Numbered from the stretch's first letter, positions 52,526-62,618 are shown. The stretch: 64,000 nucleotides of DNA from an uncultured Prevotellaceae bacterium (GCA_900316685.1 ONDS01000025.1:1-64000), one strand, 5' to 3'. Notes: generated from the letters alone by a model not told the origin. Made by a program: numbers and translations.

Positions 52526-52567
52526 GCATTCACGAACAATTCGCGTCCAATTGATGGCAATTCGCGT
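52526..52567. repeat. 42-bp repeat flanking the DUF4143 gene, copy 2
   Basis: Pairs with 51088-51129 (three differences). The rest of 52390-52780 holds GGAAGATAAATGAAGATA words (52589-52655, related by complement to the 61.2-kb array) and the ruvA leader. No gene is seen. Confidence 0.85.
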
Positions 52568-52780
52568 TTAATTAATTCAACTTCCGCATGTTTAGAAGAT
52601 AAAGGAAGATAAATGAAGATAGCCGCTTTTCGGCAGCGGAAGATAGAGGACATTACTCCGTTTGCAGTGTTTATTATTCCAATTTCTTTCCGAGCCATTC
52701 CACAAGCAAAATTGCCCCTCGATGCAATAAACCGCCGCGAAAGTCGTTAATCTTTTGTATATATACGAAAAATAGGCATC

Positions 52781-53398
52781 ATGATAGATTATATCAAGGG
52801 TGAACTGGCCGAACTGACACCCGCGCAGGCGGTGGTCGAGGCGGCCGGAGTGGGTTATGCGCTCAATATTTCACTCAACACATTCTCTGCCGTACAAGGC
52901 AAGAAAGAGGTGAAACTCTTCGTACACGAACAATTAGTGACCGGCGGACGCGACGACTCGTTCACACTCTATGGCTTCGCATCGAAGCAGGAGCGCGAAC
53001 TCTACCGCCTGCTCATCAGCGTCTCGGGCGTGGGGGCCAACACGGCGCGGATGATCCTCTCCGCCGCCACGCCACGCGACCTCTGCAACGCCATCGCCTC
53101 GGGCGACGAACGGATGCTCAAGAGCGTGAAGGGCATAGGCCTGCGCACCGCCCAACGTATCATCGTCGACCTGAAAGACAAGATCGTCAATGGTGGATTG
53201 GCCGACGAGCTCCATCCCACCTTCGAGAGTGCCGCCTCCACCGTCAACCACGAGGTGAAGAACGAGGCGGTGGGCGCCCTCACTATGTTGGGCTTCTCGC
53301 CGGCACCCTCCGCCAAGGTGGTCACCGCCATCCTTGAGGCCCAGCCCGACCTGCACGTCGAGCAGGTGGTCAAACTGGCATTGAAGCAGATTAAGTAG
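52781..53398 (+). CDS. ruvA: Holliday junction DNA helicase subunit RuvA
   Basis: Tetrameric junction-binding protein that loads RuvB for branch migration. 205 residues. N-terminal OB domain MIDYIKGELAELTPAQAVVE and GVGYALNISL; helix-hairpin-helix motifs LLISVSGVGANTARMIL and LKSVKGIGLRTAQRIIVDLKDK; the C-terminal RuvB-contact domain NEAVGALTMLGFSPAPSAKV with VEQVVKLALKQIK. 110 nt upstream of sprA; I recall ruvA next to sprA in other Bacteroidetes. Confidence 0.97.
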   Translation: MIDYIKGELAELTPAQAVVEAAGVGYALNISLNTFSAVQGKKEVKLFVHEQLVTGGRDDSFTLYGFASKQERELYRLLISVSGVGANTARMILSAATPRDLCNAIASGDERMLKSVKGIGLRTAQRIIVDLKDKIVNGGLADELHPTFESAASTVNHEVKNEAVGALTMLGFSPAPSAKVVTAILEAQPDLHVEQVVKLALKQIK

Positions 53399-53473
53399 TG
53401 AGAAGTGAGAGTTAAGAGTTAAGAATTAAGAGTTAAGAAAAATAGTCCGCCAGCGTAGTAATGTCTGAACTCC
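53399..53473. repeat. GAGTTAA word array and inverted GGAGTTCAGACATTA element
   Basis: 53399-53440 repeats GTTAAGAGTTAAGAATTAAG-like words directly after the ruvA stop. 53457-53473 is the reverse complement of GGAGTTCAGACATTACT, matching 9949-9965 in 16 of 17 bases. Confidence 0.65.
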
Positions 53474-53508
53474 TTCACTCATCCACTCCTAACAACTGAA
53501 ATTAAGAA

Positions 53509-56500
53509 ATGAAACTCAACGAACGGATATCATTCTTGCTCATCGCATTGCTGGCCATCACCGTGGTGGCCGGTCGTGCCATGTCTGTGCCCCGTGGCGC
53601 CAAAAGCCACATGGCACAGGGCGAGCGTCCGTTCGAAAACGCCACCGACCACGCGGCACCGGCACCTCCCGACTCCATCATCCCCTTGACCGATGTGATC
53701 ATCGACGAAGAGGAGATACCCGACTCCTTGCTCCACCCGCGATGGAAGATACAGCGCACCGTGCCCATCACCATCGACGACCTCGACCAGCTGCCCGCCG
53801 ACCTCAACCGACCCGACAACCTGAAGATGGACGTCATCTACAACGATACGCTCGACCGCTATATCTTCGGCTCGAAAATCGGGGGCACGTGGGTCGACGC
53901 TCCTATTATGATGACGCCCGACGAGTATTTCCAGTGGCGTAACCGACAGGATTTCTACCGTTACTTCAAGTCGAAGAACGAAGAGGTGGTGGCCACGAAA
54001 GGCAAGGAGAAATTCGACTTCACCGACATGCACTTCGACCTCGGTCCGGCGGAGAAAATCTTCGGACCGGGCGGCGTGCGCATCAAGACACAGGGTACCG
54101 CCGAGCTGAAGTTCGGCGCCACCATGAAGAGCATCGACAACCCCTCGCTGCCCATCCGCAACCGCAACACCACGACCTTCGACTTCGACGAGAAAATCAA
54201 CCTCAACGTCAATGGCAAGGTGGGCGACAAGGTGAACATGAACATCAACTACAACACCGACGCCACCTTCGATTTCGATACGCAGAACCTCAAACTCAAG
54301 TACGAGGGCAAGGAAGACGAGATCATCAAATTGGTGGAGGCGGGCAACATATCCTTCCCCAGCAACTCGACGCTCATCCGGGGTGCCTCGTCGCTCTTCG
54401 GCATACGTACCGACTGGCAGTTCGGCAAGTTGAAACTGCAGACGGTGTTCTCGCAGAAAAAATCGTCGTCGAAGAGCGTGTCGTCGAAGGGGGGCGTACA
54501 GCTCACGCCCTTCGAGATAGATGCCGCCGACTACGAGGAGAACCGACACTTCTTTCTCGCGCAGTATTTCCGCGACCGCTACGACGATGCCATGAAGACG
54601 TTGCCCAACCTGACCACAGGCGTGAAGATCAACCGCGTGGAGGTATGGGTGACCAACAAGACGGGAACGACATCCAACACCCGTAACATCGTGGCACTCA
54701 CCGACCTGGGTGAGAGCACCAAGATACACAACCCGATGTGGGGCGGGGGAGGGATGCCCATACCCCACAACGCCGCCAACGACGAGTATGCCACCATGGT
54801 GGGCACCTATGCCGACGCACGCAATATCGACCAGACCTCGACGGTGCTCGACGGCATACCCGGCTTCGAGGGGGGCACCGACTATGAGAAACTGCAGAGC
54901 GCGCGACTGCTCAATAGCTCGGAATATACCGTCAACACCGAACTGGGATATATCTCGCTGAAGACGGCCCTGCAGACCGACCAGGTGCTTGCCGTGGCCT
55001 TCGAATATACCTACGGCGGTGTGACCTACCAGGTGGGCGAGTTCGCCGGCAATATCACCGATGTGAACCAGTGCCTCTTCGTCAAGGCGCTCAAGAACAC
55101 CAGCAACAACCCACACCAGGGCAACTGGGACCTGATGATGAAGAACGTGTATTACCTCGCCTCGACGGTCGAGAAAGACAAGTTCCGACTCGACGTGAAA
55201 TACCAGAGCGACACCACGGGCGTCTACCTCACCTATATACCTGAACCGCAGGTCAAGGACATGACCATCATCAAGGACTTGGGCGCCGACCGGTTGGACA
55301 ACAACCTCAAGCCCCATCCCAATGGCTACTTCGACTATGTGCAGGGCTATACCGTGCACAACGGGCGCGTGTTCCTGCCCGAGGCCGAGCCCTTCGGTGA
55401 ATATTTGCACAAGTTCCTCACCTCGAAGGGCGTGAGCGGCGACGTGGCTGACAAATACTGCTTCTTCGAACTCTACGACTCCACCAAGACCGTGGCCAAG
55501 CAGATAGCCGAGAAGGATAAATACGTGCTCATGGGACAGTTCCGAGGCCACGCCTCCAACGTCATCTCACTCGGAGCCTACAACGTGCCGCAGGGGTCGG
55601 TGGTCGTCACCGCCGGAGGGGTGGAACTGCACGAGGGCACCGACTATACCGTCGACTATTCGGCGGGCGAGGTGACCATCCTCAACCAGAGCATCATCGA
55701 CGCGGGCACGGCGGTCAGCGTGTCGCTGGAGAGCAACACCGACTACGGGCAGCAGCGCAAGACGATGTTCGGCATGAACTGGCAGTACGACTTCACCAAG
55801 GAGTTCCAGATGAGCGGTACCATACAGCACCTGTCGGAACAGGCGCTGACCACCAAGGTGGCCATGGGCTCCGAGCCGCTCAACAACACCATCTGGGGTG
55901 TCAACCTGCATTGGAACAAGGAAAGCCAGTGGCTCACCAATGTGCTCGACAAGATACCTTTCCTGCACCTGACACAACCTTCGCAGATCACGTTCAACGC
56001 CGAGTTCGCACAACTCATCGCCGGACAGAGCCGAGGCACCCAGGACAACGCCTCGTATCTCGACGACTTCGAGAACACCAAGAACACCATCGATGTGTCG
56101 ACGCCTACCTCATGGATCATCTCCAGCGTGCCCTCACTCTTCGAGGAGCATAAAGACAAGGTGGGACTGACCAGCGGCTACAATCGCTCGCTGCTGGCGT
56201 GGTACAACATCGACCCGCTTTTCACACGGCGCACGTCGTCGCTCACGCCGGGACATATCAAGAGCGACCTCGAACAACTCTCCAACCATTACGTGCGAGA
56301 GGTGTATGTGCGCGAACTCTATCCCAACCGCGACCAGACCAGCTATTCGGGAGCCACCACGCCGCTGCCCATCCTCAACATGGCGTTCTATCCCGACGAG
56401 CGCGGACCCTATAACTTCAACCCCGACCTCACCGCCAACGGACGGCTGCCCATGCCGCAACGTACATGGGGCGGCATGATGCGCAAACTCGACACCAACG

Positions 56501-59500
56501 ACTTCGAGGCCGCCAACATCGAATACATCGAGTTCTGGCTCCTCGACCCTTTCATCTACACCAACCAGCAACCCGACGCCCATGAGTATGGCGGCGACTT
56601 CTACATCAACCTGGGCGAGGTGAGCGAGGATGTGCTGCACGACGGAAAGAAATTCTATGAGAGCGGTATGCCCGTCGATGGCTCGTCGACCTATACCACC
56701 ACGCAGTGGGGTAAGGTGCCTACGCAGACCACCGCCACTTATGCCTTCGCCACCACCTCAGGGTCGCGCGCACTGCAAGACTTAGGCTTCAACGGTCTGA
56801 ACGATGAGGAGGAGCGCACCTTCCCGTCGTATCAGGATTTCCTCACCGCCATACAAGGCAAGGTGTCGGCCGAGGTGTTCGACTCCATCATGAACGACCC
56901 CGCCAACGACGACTACCATTTCTTCCGCGGAAGCGACTTCGACCAGATACAGGCTTCCATCCTGCAACGCTACAAACGCATCAACAACCCGCAGGGCAAC
57001 TCGCCCGACTCCGACTCACGCTCGGAGAGCTACGACACCTCGTATAAGACCACACCCGATGTGGAGGACATCAACCAGGACTACACCCTCAACGAGTATG
57101 AGAAATTCTACCAATACAAGGTGTCGATAAGGCCTGAAGACATGGTGGTGGGGCGCAATTTCATCGTCGACAGCCGCGAGTCGTCGGGTAAGTTGCGCAA
57201 TGGAGAGTCGTACAACGTCACGTGGTACCAGTTCCGCATACCCCTCGACCAGTATGCACAACGGGTGGGAGGCATCAGCGACTTCTCGTCGATACGCTTC
57301 ATGCGTATGTTCCTCACGGGATTCGAGAAACCCATCGTCATGCGCTTCGGAAGCCTCGACCTGGTAAGGGGCGAGTGGCGTATCTACAACCAGAACCTCA
57401 CCAACAGCGCCTCCAACACCGGACACATGTCGGTGAGCGCTGTCAATATCGAGGAGAACAACGACAAGCAACCCGTCAACTACGTGCTGCCCCCGGGTAT
57501 CGACCGCGCACAGGATCCCACCCAGCCGCAGCTGGTGGAGAGCAACGAACAGGCACTCAACATGGTGGTCACCAACCTCGGAACGGGTGAGTCGAAGGCT
57601 GTCTATAAGAACACCACACTCGATATGCGGCAGTACCGTCGCTTGCAGATGTTCGTACATGCCAACACCATGCTGGAGAATACCACCAACCTGGCCGACA
57701 ACCAACTGGCGGTGTTCATCCGCCTCGGCAGCGACTACAAGAGCAATTACTATGAGTATGAGATACCGCTCAAGATCACTCCGCAGGGTTATTACGACAA
57801 GTATTCCACCAACGACAAGCAGGTGGTATGGCCCGAAGACAACATGCTCGACATACCGCTCGATATCTTCACCAACCTGAAGAAAGAGCGCAACAGGGCG
57901 AAGTCCGAAGGCGCGGCATCGTACAACCAGGTCTATTCGTTCTACGACCCCGACAAACCGGCCAACAAGGTGAGCATCATGGGCAACCCATCGCTCGGCG
58001 AGGTGAAGACCATGATCATCGGTGTGAGAAACCTGTCCGGCGACCCCAAGTCGGGCGAGGTGTGGGTCAACGAGCTGCGCCTGAGGGAATACAACAACGA
58101 GGGCGGCTGGGCGGCACAGGGCAACCTCAACCTGCGGCTCTCCGACTTCGGCACCATCGATGTGATGGGTAAGTATATGAGCGAGGGCTTCGGCGGACTG
58201 GAGGAGGGTGTGCTGCAACGGTCGTCCGACAATTACAAGACCTACAGCGTCACCACCAGCTTCGAACTGGGCAAGTTCTTCCCCGACAAGGCCAAGGTGT
58301 CGGCACCGCTCTACTATTCAGTGACCAAGGAGGAGACAAGTCCGAAATACAACCCCCTCGACACCGACATGAAACTCGACGACGCTCTCGAAGCCATCAC
58401 TGACAAGCATGAGCGCGACTCCATCGAGTCGATAGCCGTCACACGCACCACCAACACCAACTTCTCGCTGTCGAACGTCAGGGTGGGCATCGCCAACAAA
58501 CGGCATCCCATGCCCTACGACCCCGCCAACTTCTCATTCTCCTATAGCCACTCACACCGACATACCTCGGGCGAGACGACGGTCTATGAGAACAACGACC
58601 GCTGGCGTGGCGCGCTCAACTATTCGTGGACCCCGGTGTACAAGGCGTGGGAGCCGTTCAAGAAAATCAAGAGCAAATCGAAGTGGCTCGAACTATTCAA
58701 GAAGTTCGGACTGAACTGGTTGCCGCAGAACGTGGCGTTCAGCACCGAGTTGGTGCGTATCTACGACGAGTTGCAGGAACGCGACATGGAGAGCCTCGAA
58801 GGCAGCAACATTCCCGTGAGCTTCAACGAGCAGTTCACCTGGACCCGCGACTTCAATATCCGTTGGGACCTGACCAAGAACCTGCACGCCACCTTCCACA
58901 GCGCCACCCATGCCGAGATAGAAGAGCCTTATACTCCCATCAACAAAGACCTTTACCCCGACCAGTATGAGGCATGGAAAGACTCGGTGTGGACCTCCAT
59001 ACGTCATCTCGGACGACCGTTGGACTACAGTCAGGACTTCACGCTGTCGTACAAACCACCTCTCAACCTCATACCCATCTTCGACTGGGTGAACCTTGAC
59101 GGCAGTTACAAGTCAACTTACGATTGGACCAGGGGTAGCGACCTGGAGGATGGCACCTCCCTGGGCAATACCATCGTCTCCAACAGGACGGTGACGCTCA
59201 ATGGCACCTTCAACATGCAGAAACTCTACGACCATATTCCCTTCCTGAAGAAGACCAACGAGCGGTTCTCCAAGACCAAGGCCGCCCCCAAGAAACAGGC
59301 AGGCAAAAAAGCATCACCTTCAAGAAAGGGTGGCAAGGAGGACGACAAGAAGGATGACAAGCAAGACGACAAGAAGAACCTGCCCAAGAACCGCCAGGCC
59401 TTCGAGAAGGAAATCACCATCAAGGCCGATACCTCGATGATCGTCACCCACAACAAGAAGACCAGACGCATCGTGGTGACGGCGAAAGACAGCAAGGGCA

Positions 59501-61122
59501 AACCCGTGAAAGTGAGCTTCCGCAAGGTCGACGACAATAAGATAAAGGTCATCAACAAGAGCGATTCGACGCTCAAACTGAAGATTACGGTCATGCCCAA
59601 ACCGCCGCTCGAAGATAAACCGTGGTACAAGACGGCACAGGTGGTGGCGCGGGCGCTCATGATGGTGCGCAACGTGAGCTTCAGCTACCGCAATGTATAC
59701 AACCTGTCGTTACCGGGCTTCATGCCCAACGTGGGCGATGCCTTCGGACAGCGGGGCGGCGACATCATGGCCCCGGGTCTTGACTTCGCTTTCGGTTTCA
59801 TCGATGATGATTATATTGAGAAGGCGAGGCGCAACGACTGGCTGATGATGAACGAGAGTGCGGCCATCCATGCCGCCACGAACCGCACCGAAGATCTCCA
59901 GCTGAGGATGACCCTGGAGCCGTTGCGCGACCTGAAGATCGACCTCAATGCCTCACGCACCGAGACCGTGGCCAAACGTATACAGTATATGTATGAGGGC
60001 AATCCCACCACGCAGAGTGGTTCGTTCAGCATCACCACCATCTCCTTGGCCAGCGCCTTCGAGGGCAGGGGCGATGCCAACAATGGCTACCGCTCGAAAT
60101 CGTTTGAGAAGTTCTGCCATTCGCTCGACGACTTCCGCAACCGTGTCGAGGCCCAGTATGCGGGGGCTACTTACCCCCGGTCGACGGTGCTGGCGGGTAA
60201 GACGTTCGACCCGGAATATGGAGGTGTGAACAAATACAGTGCCGACGTGATGGTTCCCGCCTTCCTCGCTGCCTACACCAATATGGGTGGCAAGGGGCTC
60301 TCCATCTTCCCCGCGCTCAAGCGTATGTTGCCCAACTGGACCATCAAGTACAGCGGCTTGAGCAAGTTGCCGTGGTTCAGCGAACACTTCAAGAGTGTCA
60401 ACCTCAGCCATTCCTATAAGAGCACCTATACAGTGGGCGCCTACGCCAGCTATAGCGCTTGGAACGAGTACATGAATGGGCTGGGCTTCATCAACGACGC
60501 CACAACGGGCTATCCCGTGCCGAGCAGTATGTTCAACGTGTCGACGGTGAGTATCAACGAGTCGTTCTCGCCGTTGTTCGGCATCGATGTGACGCTCAAG
60601 AACAACCTCACCTGTAAGTTGGAGTACCGTAGCACGCGTGTGCTCAACCTGAGCATGACGAGTGTGCAAATCAATGAGGCCTCCAGCTACGACTGGGTGA
60701 TCGGTCTGGGTTATAAGATCAATAATTTCTCCTTCGCTCGTCTGTTCGGCGGTGGTAACCATCGCCAGGTGAAGGGCAAAGGAAAGGATAATGACGATGA
60801 AGACGACAAAAAGGGTGGCAAGCAGTCGGCTTCCTCCTCGTCGTCGAAGCAAGGTTTCAACCACGATCTCAACCTGCGCTTCGACATGTCGTACCGCGAC
60901 CAGGCCAACCTCACGCGCGACATCGCCTCCGTCACCTCTACGGCGAGCAGTGGCAACACGGCTTTCAAGTTCTCTGTCAATGCTGATTACACCTTGTCGA
61001 AGATGCTCACCCTGACCTTCTACTACGACCAGCAGATCAACACGCCGTTGCTTTCGTCGAGCAGTTATCCCACCACCACCCGCGACTTCGGCCTCAGCAT
61101 CAAGTTCTCTCTTACAAGATAA
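53509..61122 (+). CDS. sprA: Cell-surface protein SprA, T9SS outer-membrane translocon
   Basis: 2,537 residues, the giant beta-barrel that forms the type IX secretion pore in Bacteroidetes. N-terminal signal-anchor-like segment (ISFLLIALLAITVVAGRAM), then a Pro-rich linker. The conserved SprA body includes HFDLGPAEKIFGPGGVRIKT, FDFDEKINLNVNGKVGDKVN, NAEFAQLIAGQSRGTQDNAS and AYLDDFENT-like YLDDFENTKNTIDVSTP, and the C-terminal barrel strands end DFGLSIKFSLTR. Two low-complexity charged insertions interrupt it: about residues 1918-1965 (KKQAGKKASPSRKGGKEDDK and more) and 2422-2450 (KGKGKDNDDEDDKKGGK and SASSSSSK). They are probably surface loops. It would export cargo such as the Omp28-like protein at 2.6 kb. 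Confidence 0.96.
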   Translation: MKLNERISFLLIALLAITVVAGRAMSVPRGAKSHMAQGERPFENATDHAAPAPPDSIIPLTDVIIDEEEIPDSLLHPRWKIQRTVPITIDDLDQLPADLNRPDNLKMDVIYNDTLDRYIFGSKIGGTWVDAPIMMTPDEYFQWRNRQDFYRYFKSKNEEVVATKGKEKFDFTDMHFDLGPAEKIFGPGGVRIKTQGTAELKFGATMKSIDNPSLPIRNRNTTTFDFDEKINLNVNGKVGDKVNMNINYNTDATFDFDTQNLKLKYEGKEDEIIKLVEAGNISFPSNSTLIRGASSLFGIRTDWQFGKLKLQTVFSQKKSSSKSVSSKGGVQLTPFEIDAADYEENRHFFLAQYFRDRYDDAMKTLPNLTTGVKINRVEVWVTNKTGTTSNTRNIVALTDLGESTKIHNPMWGGGGMPIPHNAANDEYATMVGTYADARNIDQTSTVLDGIPGFEGGTDYEKLQSARLLNSSEYTVNTELGYISLKTALQTDQVLAVAFEYTYGGVTYQVGEFAGNITDVNQCLFVKALKNTSNNPHQGNWDLMMKNVYYLASTVEKDKFRLDVKYQSDTTGVYLTYIPEPQVKDMTIIKDLGADRLDNNLKPHPNGYFDYVQGYTVHNGRVFLPEAEPFGEYLHKFLTSKGVSGDVADKYCFFELYDSTKTVAKQIAEKDKYVLMGQFRGHASNVISLGAYNVPQGSVVVTAGGVELHEGTDYTVDYSAGEVTILNQSIIDAGTAVSVSLESNTDYGQQRKTMFGMNWQYDFTKEFQMSGTIQHLSEQALTTKVAMGSEPLNNTIWGVNLHWNKESQWLTNVLDKIPFLHLTQPSQITFNAEFAQLIAGQSRGTQDNASYLDDFENTKNTIDVSTPTSWIISSVPSLFEEHKDKVGLTSGYNRSLLAWYNIDPLFTRRTSSLTPGHIKSDLEQLSNHYVREVYVRELYPNRDQTSYSGATTPLPILNMAFYPDERGPYNFNPDLTANGRLPMPQRTWGGMMRKLDTNDFEAANIEYIEFWLLDPFIYTNQQPDAHEYGGDFYINLGEVSEDVLHDGKKFYESGMPVDGSSTYTTTQWGKVPTQTTATYAFATTSGSRALQDLGFNGLNDEEERTFPSYQDFLTAIQGKVSAEVFDSIMNDPANDDYHFFRGSDFDQIQASILQRYKRINNPQGNSPDSDSRSESYDTSYKTTPDVEDINQDYTLNEYEKFYQYKVSIRPEDMVVGRNFIVDSRESSGKLRNGESYNVTWYQFRIPLDQYAQRVGGISDFSSIRFMRMFLTGFEKPIVMRFGSLDLVRGEWRIYNQNLTNSASNTGHMSVSAVNIEENNDKQPVNYVLPPGIDRAQDPTQPQLVESNEQALNMVVTNLGTGESKAVYKNTTLDMRQYRRLQMFVHANTMLENTTNLADNQLAVFIRLGSDYKSNYYEYEIPLKITPQGYYDKYSTNDKQVVWPEDNMLDIPLDIFTNLKKERNRAKSEGAASYNQVYSFYDPDKPANKVSIMGNPSLGEVKTMIIGVRNLSGDPKSGEVWVNELRLREYNNEGGWAAQGNLNLRLSDFGTIDVMGKYMSEGFGGLEEGVLQRSSDNYKTYSVTTSFELGKFFPDKAKVSAPLYYSVTKEETSPKYNPLDTDMKLDDALEAITDKHERDSIESIAVTRTTNTNFSLSNVRVGIANKRHPMPYDPANFSFSYSHSHRHTSGETTVYENNDRWRGALNYSWTPVYKAWEPFKKIKSKSKWLELFKKFGLNWLPQNVAFSTELVRIYDELQERDMESLEGSNIPVSFNEQFTWTRDFNIRWDLTKNLHATFHSATHAEIEEPYTPINKDLYPDQYEAWKDSVWTSIRHLGRPLDYSQDFTLSYKPPLNLIPIFDWVNLDGSYKSTYDWTRGSDLEDGTSLGNTIVSNRTVTLNGTFNMQKLYDHIPFLKKTNERFSKTKAAPKKQAGKKASPSRKGGKEDDKKDDKQDDKKNLPKNRQAFEKEITIKADTSMIVTHNKKTRRIVVTAKDSKGKPVKVSFRKVDDNKIKVINKSDSTLKLKITVMPKPPLEDKPWYKTAQVVARALMMVRNVSFSYRNVYNLSLPGFMPNVGDAFGQRGGDIMAPGLDFAFGFIDDDYIEKARRNDWLMMNESAAIHAATNRTEDLQLRMTLEPLRDLKIDLNASRTETVAKRIQYMYEGNPTTQSGSFSITTISLASAFEGRGDANNGYRSKSFEKFCHSLDDFRNRVEAQYAGATYPRSTVLAGKTFDPEYGGVNKYSADVMVPAFLAAYTNMGGKGLSIFPALKRMLPNWTIKYSGLSKLPWFSEHFKSVNLSHSYKSTYTVGAYASYSAWNEYMNGLGFINDATTGYPVPSSMFNVSTVSINESFSPLFGIDVTLKNNLTCKLEYRSTRVLNLSMTSVQINEASSYDWVIGLGYKINNFSFARLFGGGNHRQVKGKGKDNDDEDDKKGGKQSASSSSSKQGFNHDLNLRFDMSYRDQANLTRDIASVTSTASSGNTAFKFSVNADYTLSKMLTLTFYYDQQINTPLLSSSSYPTTTRDFGLSIKFSLTR

Positions 61123-61313
61123 TCAGAAGGAGAAGAAGTTATAAGAAGTAAAAAGGAGATAAAGGACAAATGCTTCTTTGGCTATTGTCCTTTATCTCCC
61201 TCTATCTTCCTTTATCTTCCTTTATCTCCCTTTATCTCCCTCTATCTTCCTTTATCTCCTTCTATCTTCCTTTATCTTCCTCTATCTTCCTTTATCTCCT
61301 TCTATCTTCCTCT
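61123..61313. repeat. TTATCTTCC/TCTATCTTCC word array
   Basis: 61183-61313 consists almost entirely of TTTATCTCCCTCTATCTTCC-like 10-nt words, about 13 copies. 61128-61165 has the purine-rich AAGGAGATAAAGG words. It runs into hutI, giving its final Arg-Gly-Arg codons and TAG. Confidence 0.85.
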
Positions 61314-62564
61314 AACAATAACCCGTTCCACCAAAGGTTCGGTATAGGAATAGGGGATATAGGCTAACGACGGAATGGGTCGTGTGAGGAAACAATTGGC
61401 CACCTTGCCGATGGTGATGCTGCCATAGTCGGCTGACAGTCCCATGGCGGCGGCTCCATTGATGGTGGCGGCGTTGATGGCTTCCTCCGGCAGCAACCGT
61501 TGTTTGATGCAGGCCAGCGAAACCACGAATTTCATGTTGCCCGAAGGGGTGGAGCCGGGGTTGCTGTCGGATGCCACCGCCACCCCCAAGCCCTCGTCCA
61601 CCATCCGGCGAACAGGGGCGTAAGGCATGTTGAGGAAGAAAGAGGTGCCCGGCAAGGCCGTGGGCATGGTCTGTGAGGCTTTCAACAGGGGGATGTCGTC
61701 GGCCGACATGCTCTCTAAGTGGTCGACGGAGAGGGCGCCCATCTCCACTCCCACTTTCACACCGCCCGAATCGGCCAGCTCGCAGGCGTGTATCTTCGGG
61801 CGCATACCATATTCGGCTCCTGCCTCCAGTATGCGGCGTGTCTCCTCGGGCGTGAAGAAACCACGGTCGCAGAACACGTCGATGAAGTCGGCCAATCCCT
61901 CGCGTCCCACGGCGGGAATCATCTCGCGCACCACCAGGTCCACATAGTCGGCTTGCCGACCGGCGTAAGCCCGTCCTACGGCATGGGCACCGAGGAAGGT
62001 CGACATGATTTTCATCTTCGATGTGCGTTTCAGTTCCTTGATCACGCGCAGCATCTTAAGCTCGTCGGCGGTATTCAGACCATAACCGCTCTTGATCTCC
62101 ACACATCCCGTACCACTCCTTTCCATATCGTCGAGCCGTTGCTTGGCTTGTGCGTACAGCTGTTCCTCCGATGTGTCGTGAAGCAAGTCGGCGGAGTTGA
62201 GTATGCCACCGCCACGAGCGGCAATCTCCTCGTAGGAGAGTCCGCGTATCTTGTCGGTGAACTCTCCTTCGCGGCTACCGGCGTAGACGATGTGGGTATG
62301 GCTGTCGCACCAACAGGGCAACACGGCACCTCCCTTGGCGTCGATGACCTCGGTGGAGGGATCCCAGAGGGCATCCTGCATCGCCTTGGCCCATTGACCA
62401 TCGTCTTGTCGCATGGCTCCATAGAGACTGAAACGGCCATCGTCGATCAGTAGGAAGGCGTCAGGCAGGGTCTCCAACCGGCTCATCTCCTGTCCCATCA
62501 GTCGTGTCTTGCCAGGTGGGAGAATACCCGCCAACAGCCCGATGTTATGGATAAGAATCTTCAT
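61302..62564 (-). CDS. hutI: Imidazolonepropionase
   Basis: Third step of histidine degradation: opens 4-imidazolone-5-propionate to formiminoglutamate. 420 residues, amidohydrolase fold. Zn-binding AVLPCWCDSHTHIVYAGSRE near residue 85, LSYEEIAARGGGILNSAD, KSGYGLNTADELKMLRVI, FLGAHAVGRAYAG, KIHACELADSGGV, and the late Asp in VAVASDSNPGSTPS. The last codons lie inside the TATCTTCC array. 54 nt downstream of hutH on the same strand. Confidence 0.97.
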   Translation of the reverse strand: MKILIHNIGLLAGILPPGKTRLMGQEMSRLETLPDAFLLIDDGRFSLYGAMRQDDGQWAKAMQDALWDPSTEVIDAKGGAVLPCWCDSHTHIVYAGSREGEFTDKIRGLSYEEIAARGGGILNSADLLHDTSEEQLYAQAKQRLDDMERSGTGCVEIKSGYGLNTADELKMLRVIKELKRTSKMKIMSTFLGAHAVGRAYAGRQADYVDLVVREMIPAVGREGLADFIDVFCDRGFFTPEETRRILEAGAEYGMRPKIHACELADSGGVKVGVEMGALSVDHLESMSADDIPLLKASQTMPTALPGTSFFLNMPYAPVRRMVDEGLGVAVASDSNPGSTPSGNMKFVVSLACIKQRLLPEEAINAATINGAAAMGLSADYGSITIGKVANCFLTRPIPSLAYIPYSYTEPLVERVIVRGR

Positions 62565-62618
62565 GAGATTTGATGTTTATAATGAAGTATCGGCTTAACT
62601 CCTTAACTTCTTGACTCC

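Noticed and set aside
44091-52567. Insertion sequence or integrative element
   Set aside because: No transposase, integrase, relaxase or tRNA attachment site is visible between the repeats; only NTPase-type genes are.
53530-55551. Long antisense reading frame opposite sprA (about 670 codons), and similar ones opposite the 46.6-kb and 2.6-kb genes
   Set aside because: These are mirror frames of GC-rich coding DNA with no start context, promoter or recognisable domains; the sense frames have clear family motifs.
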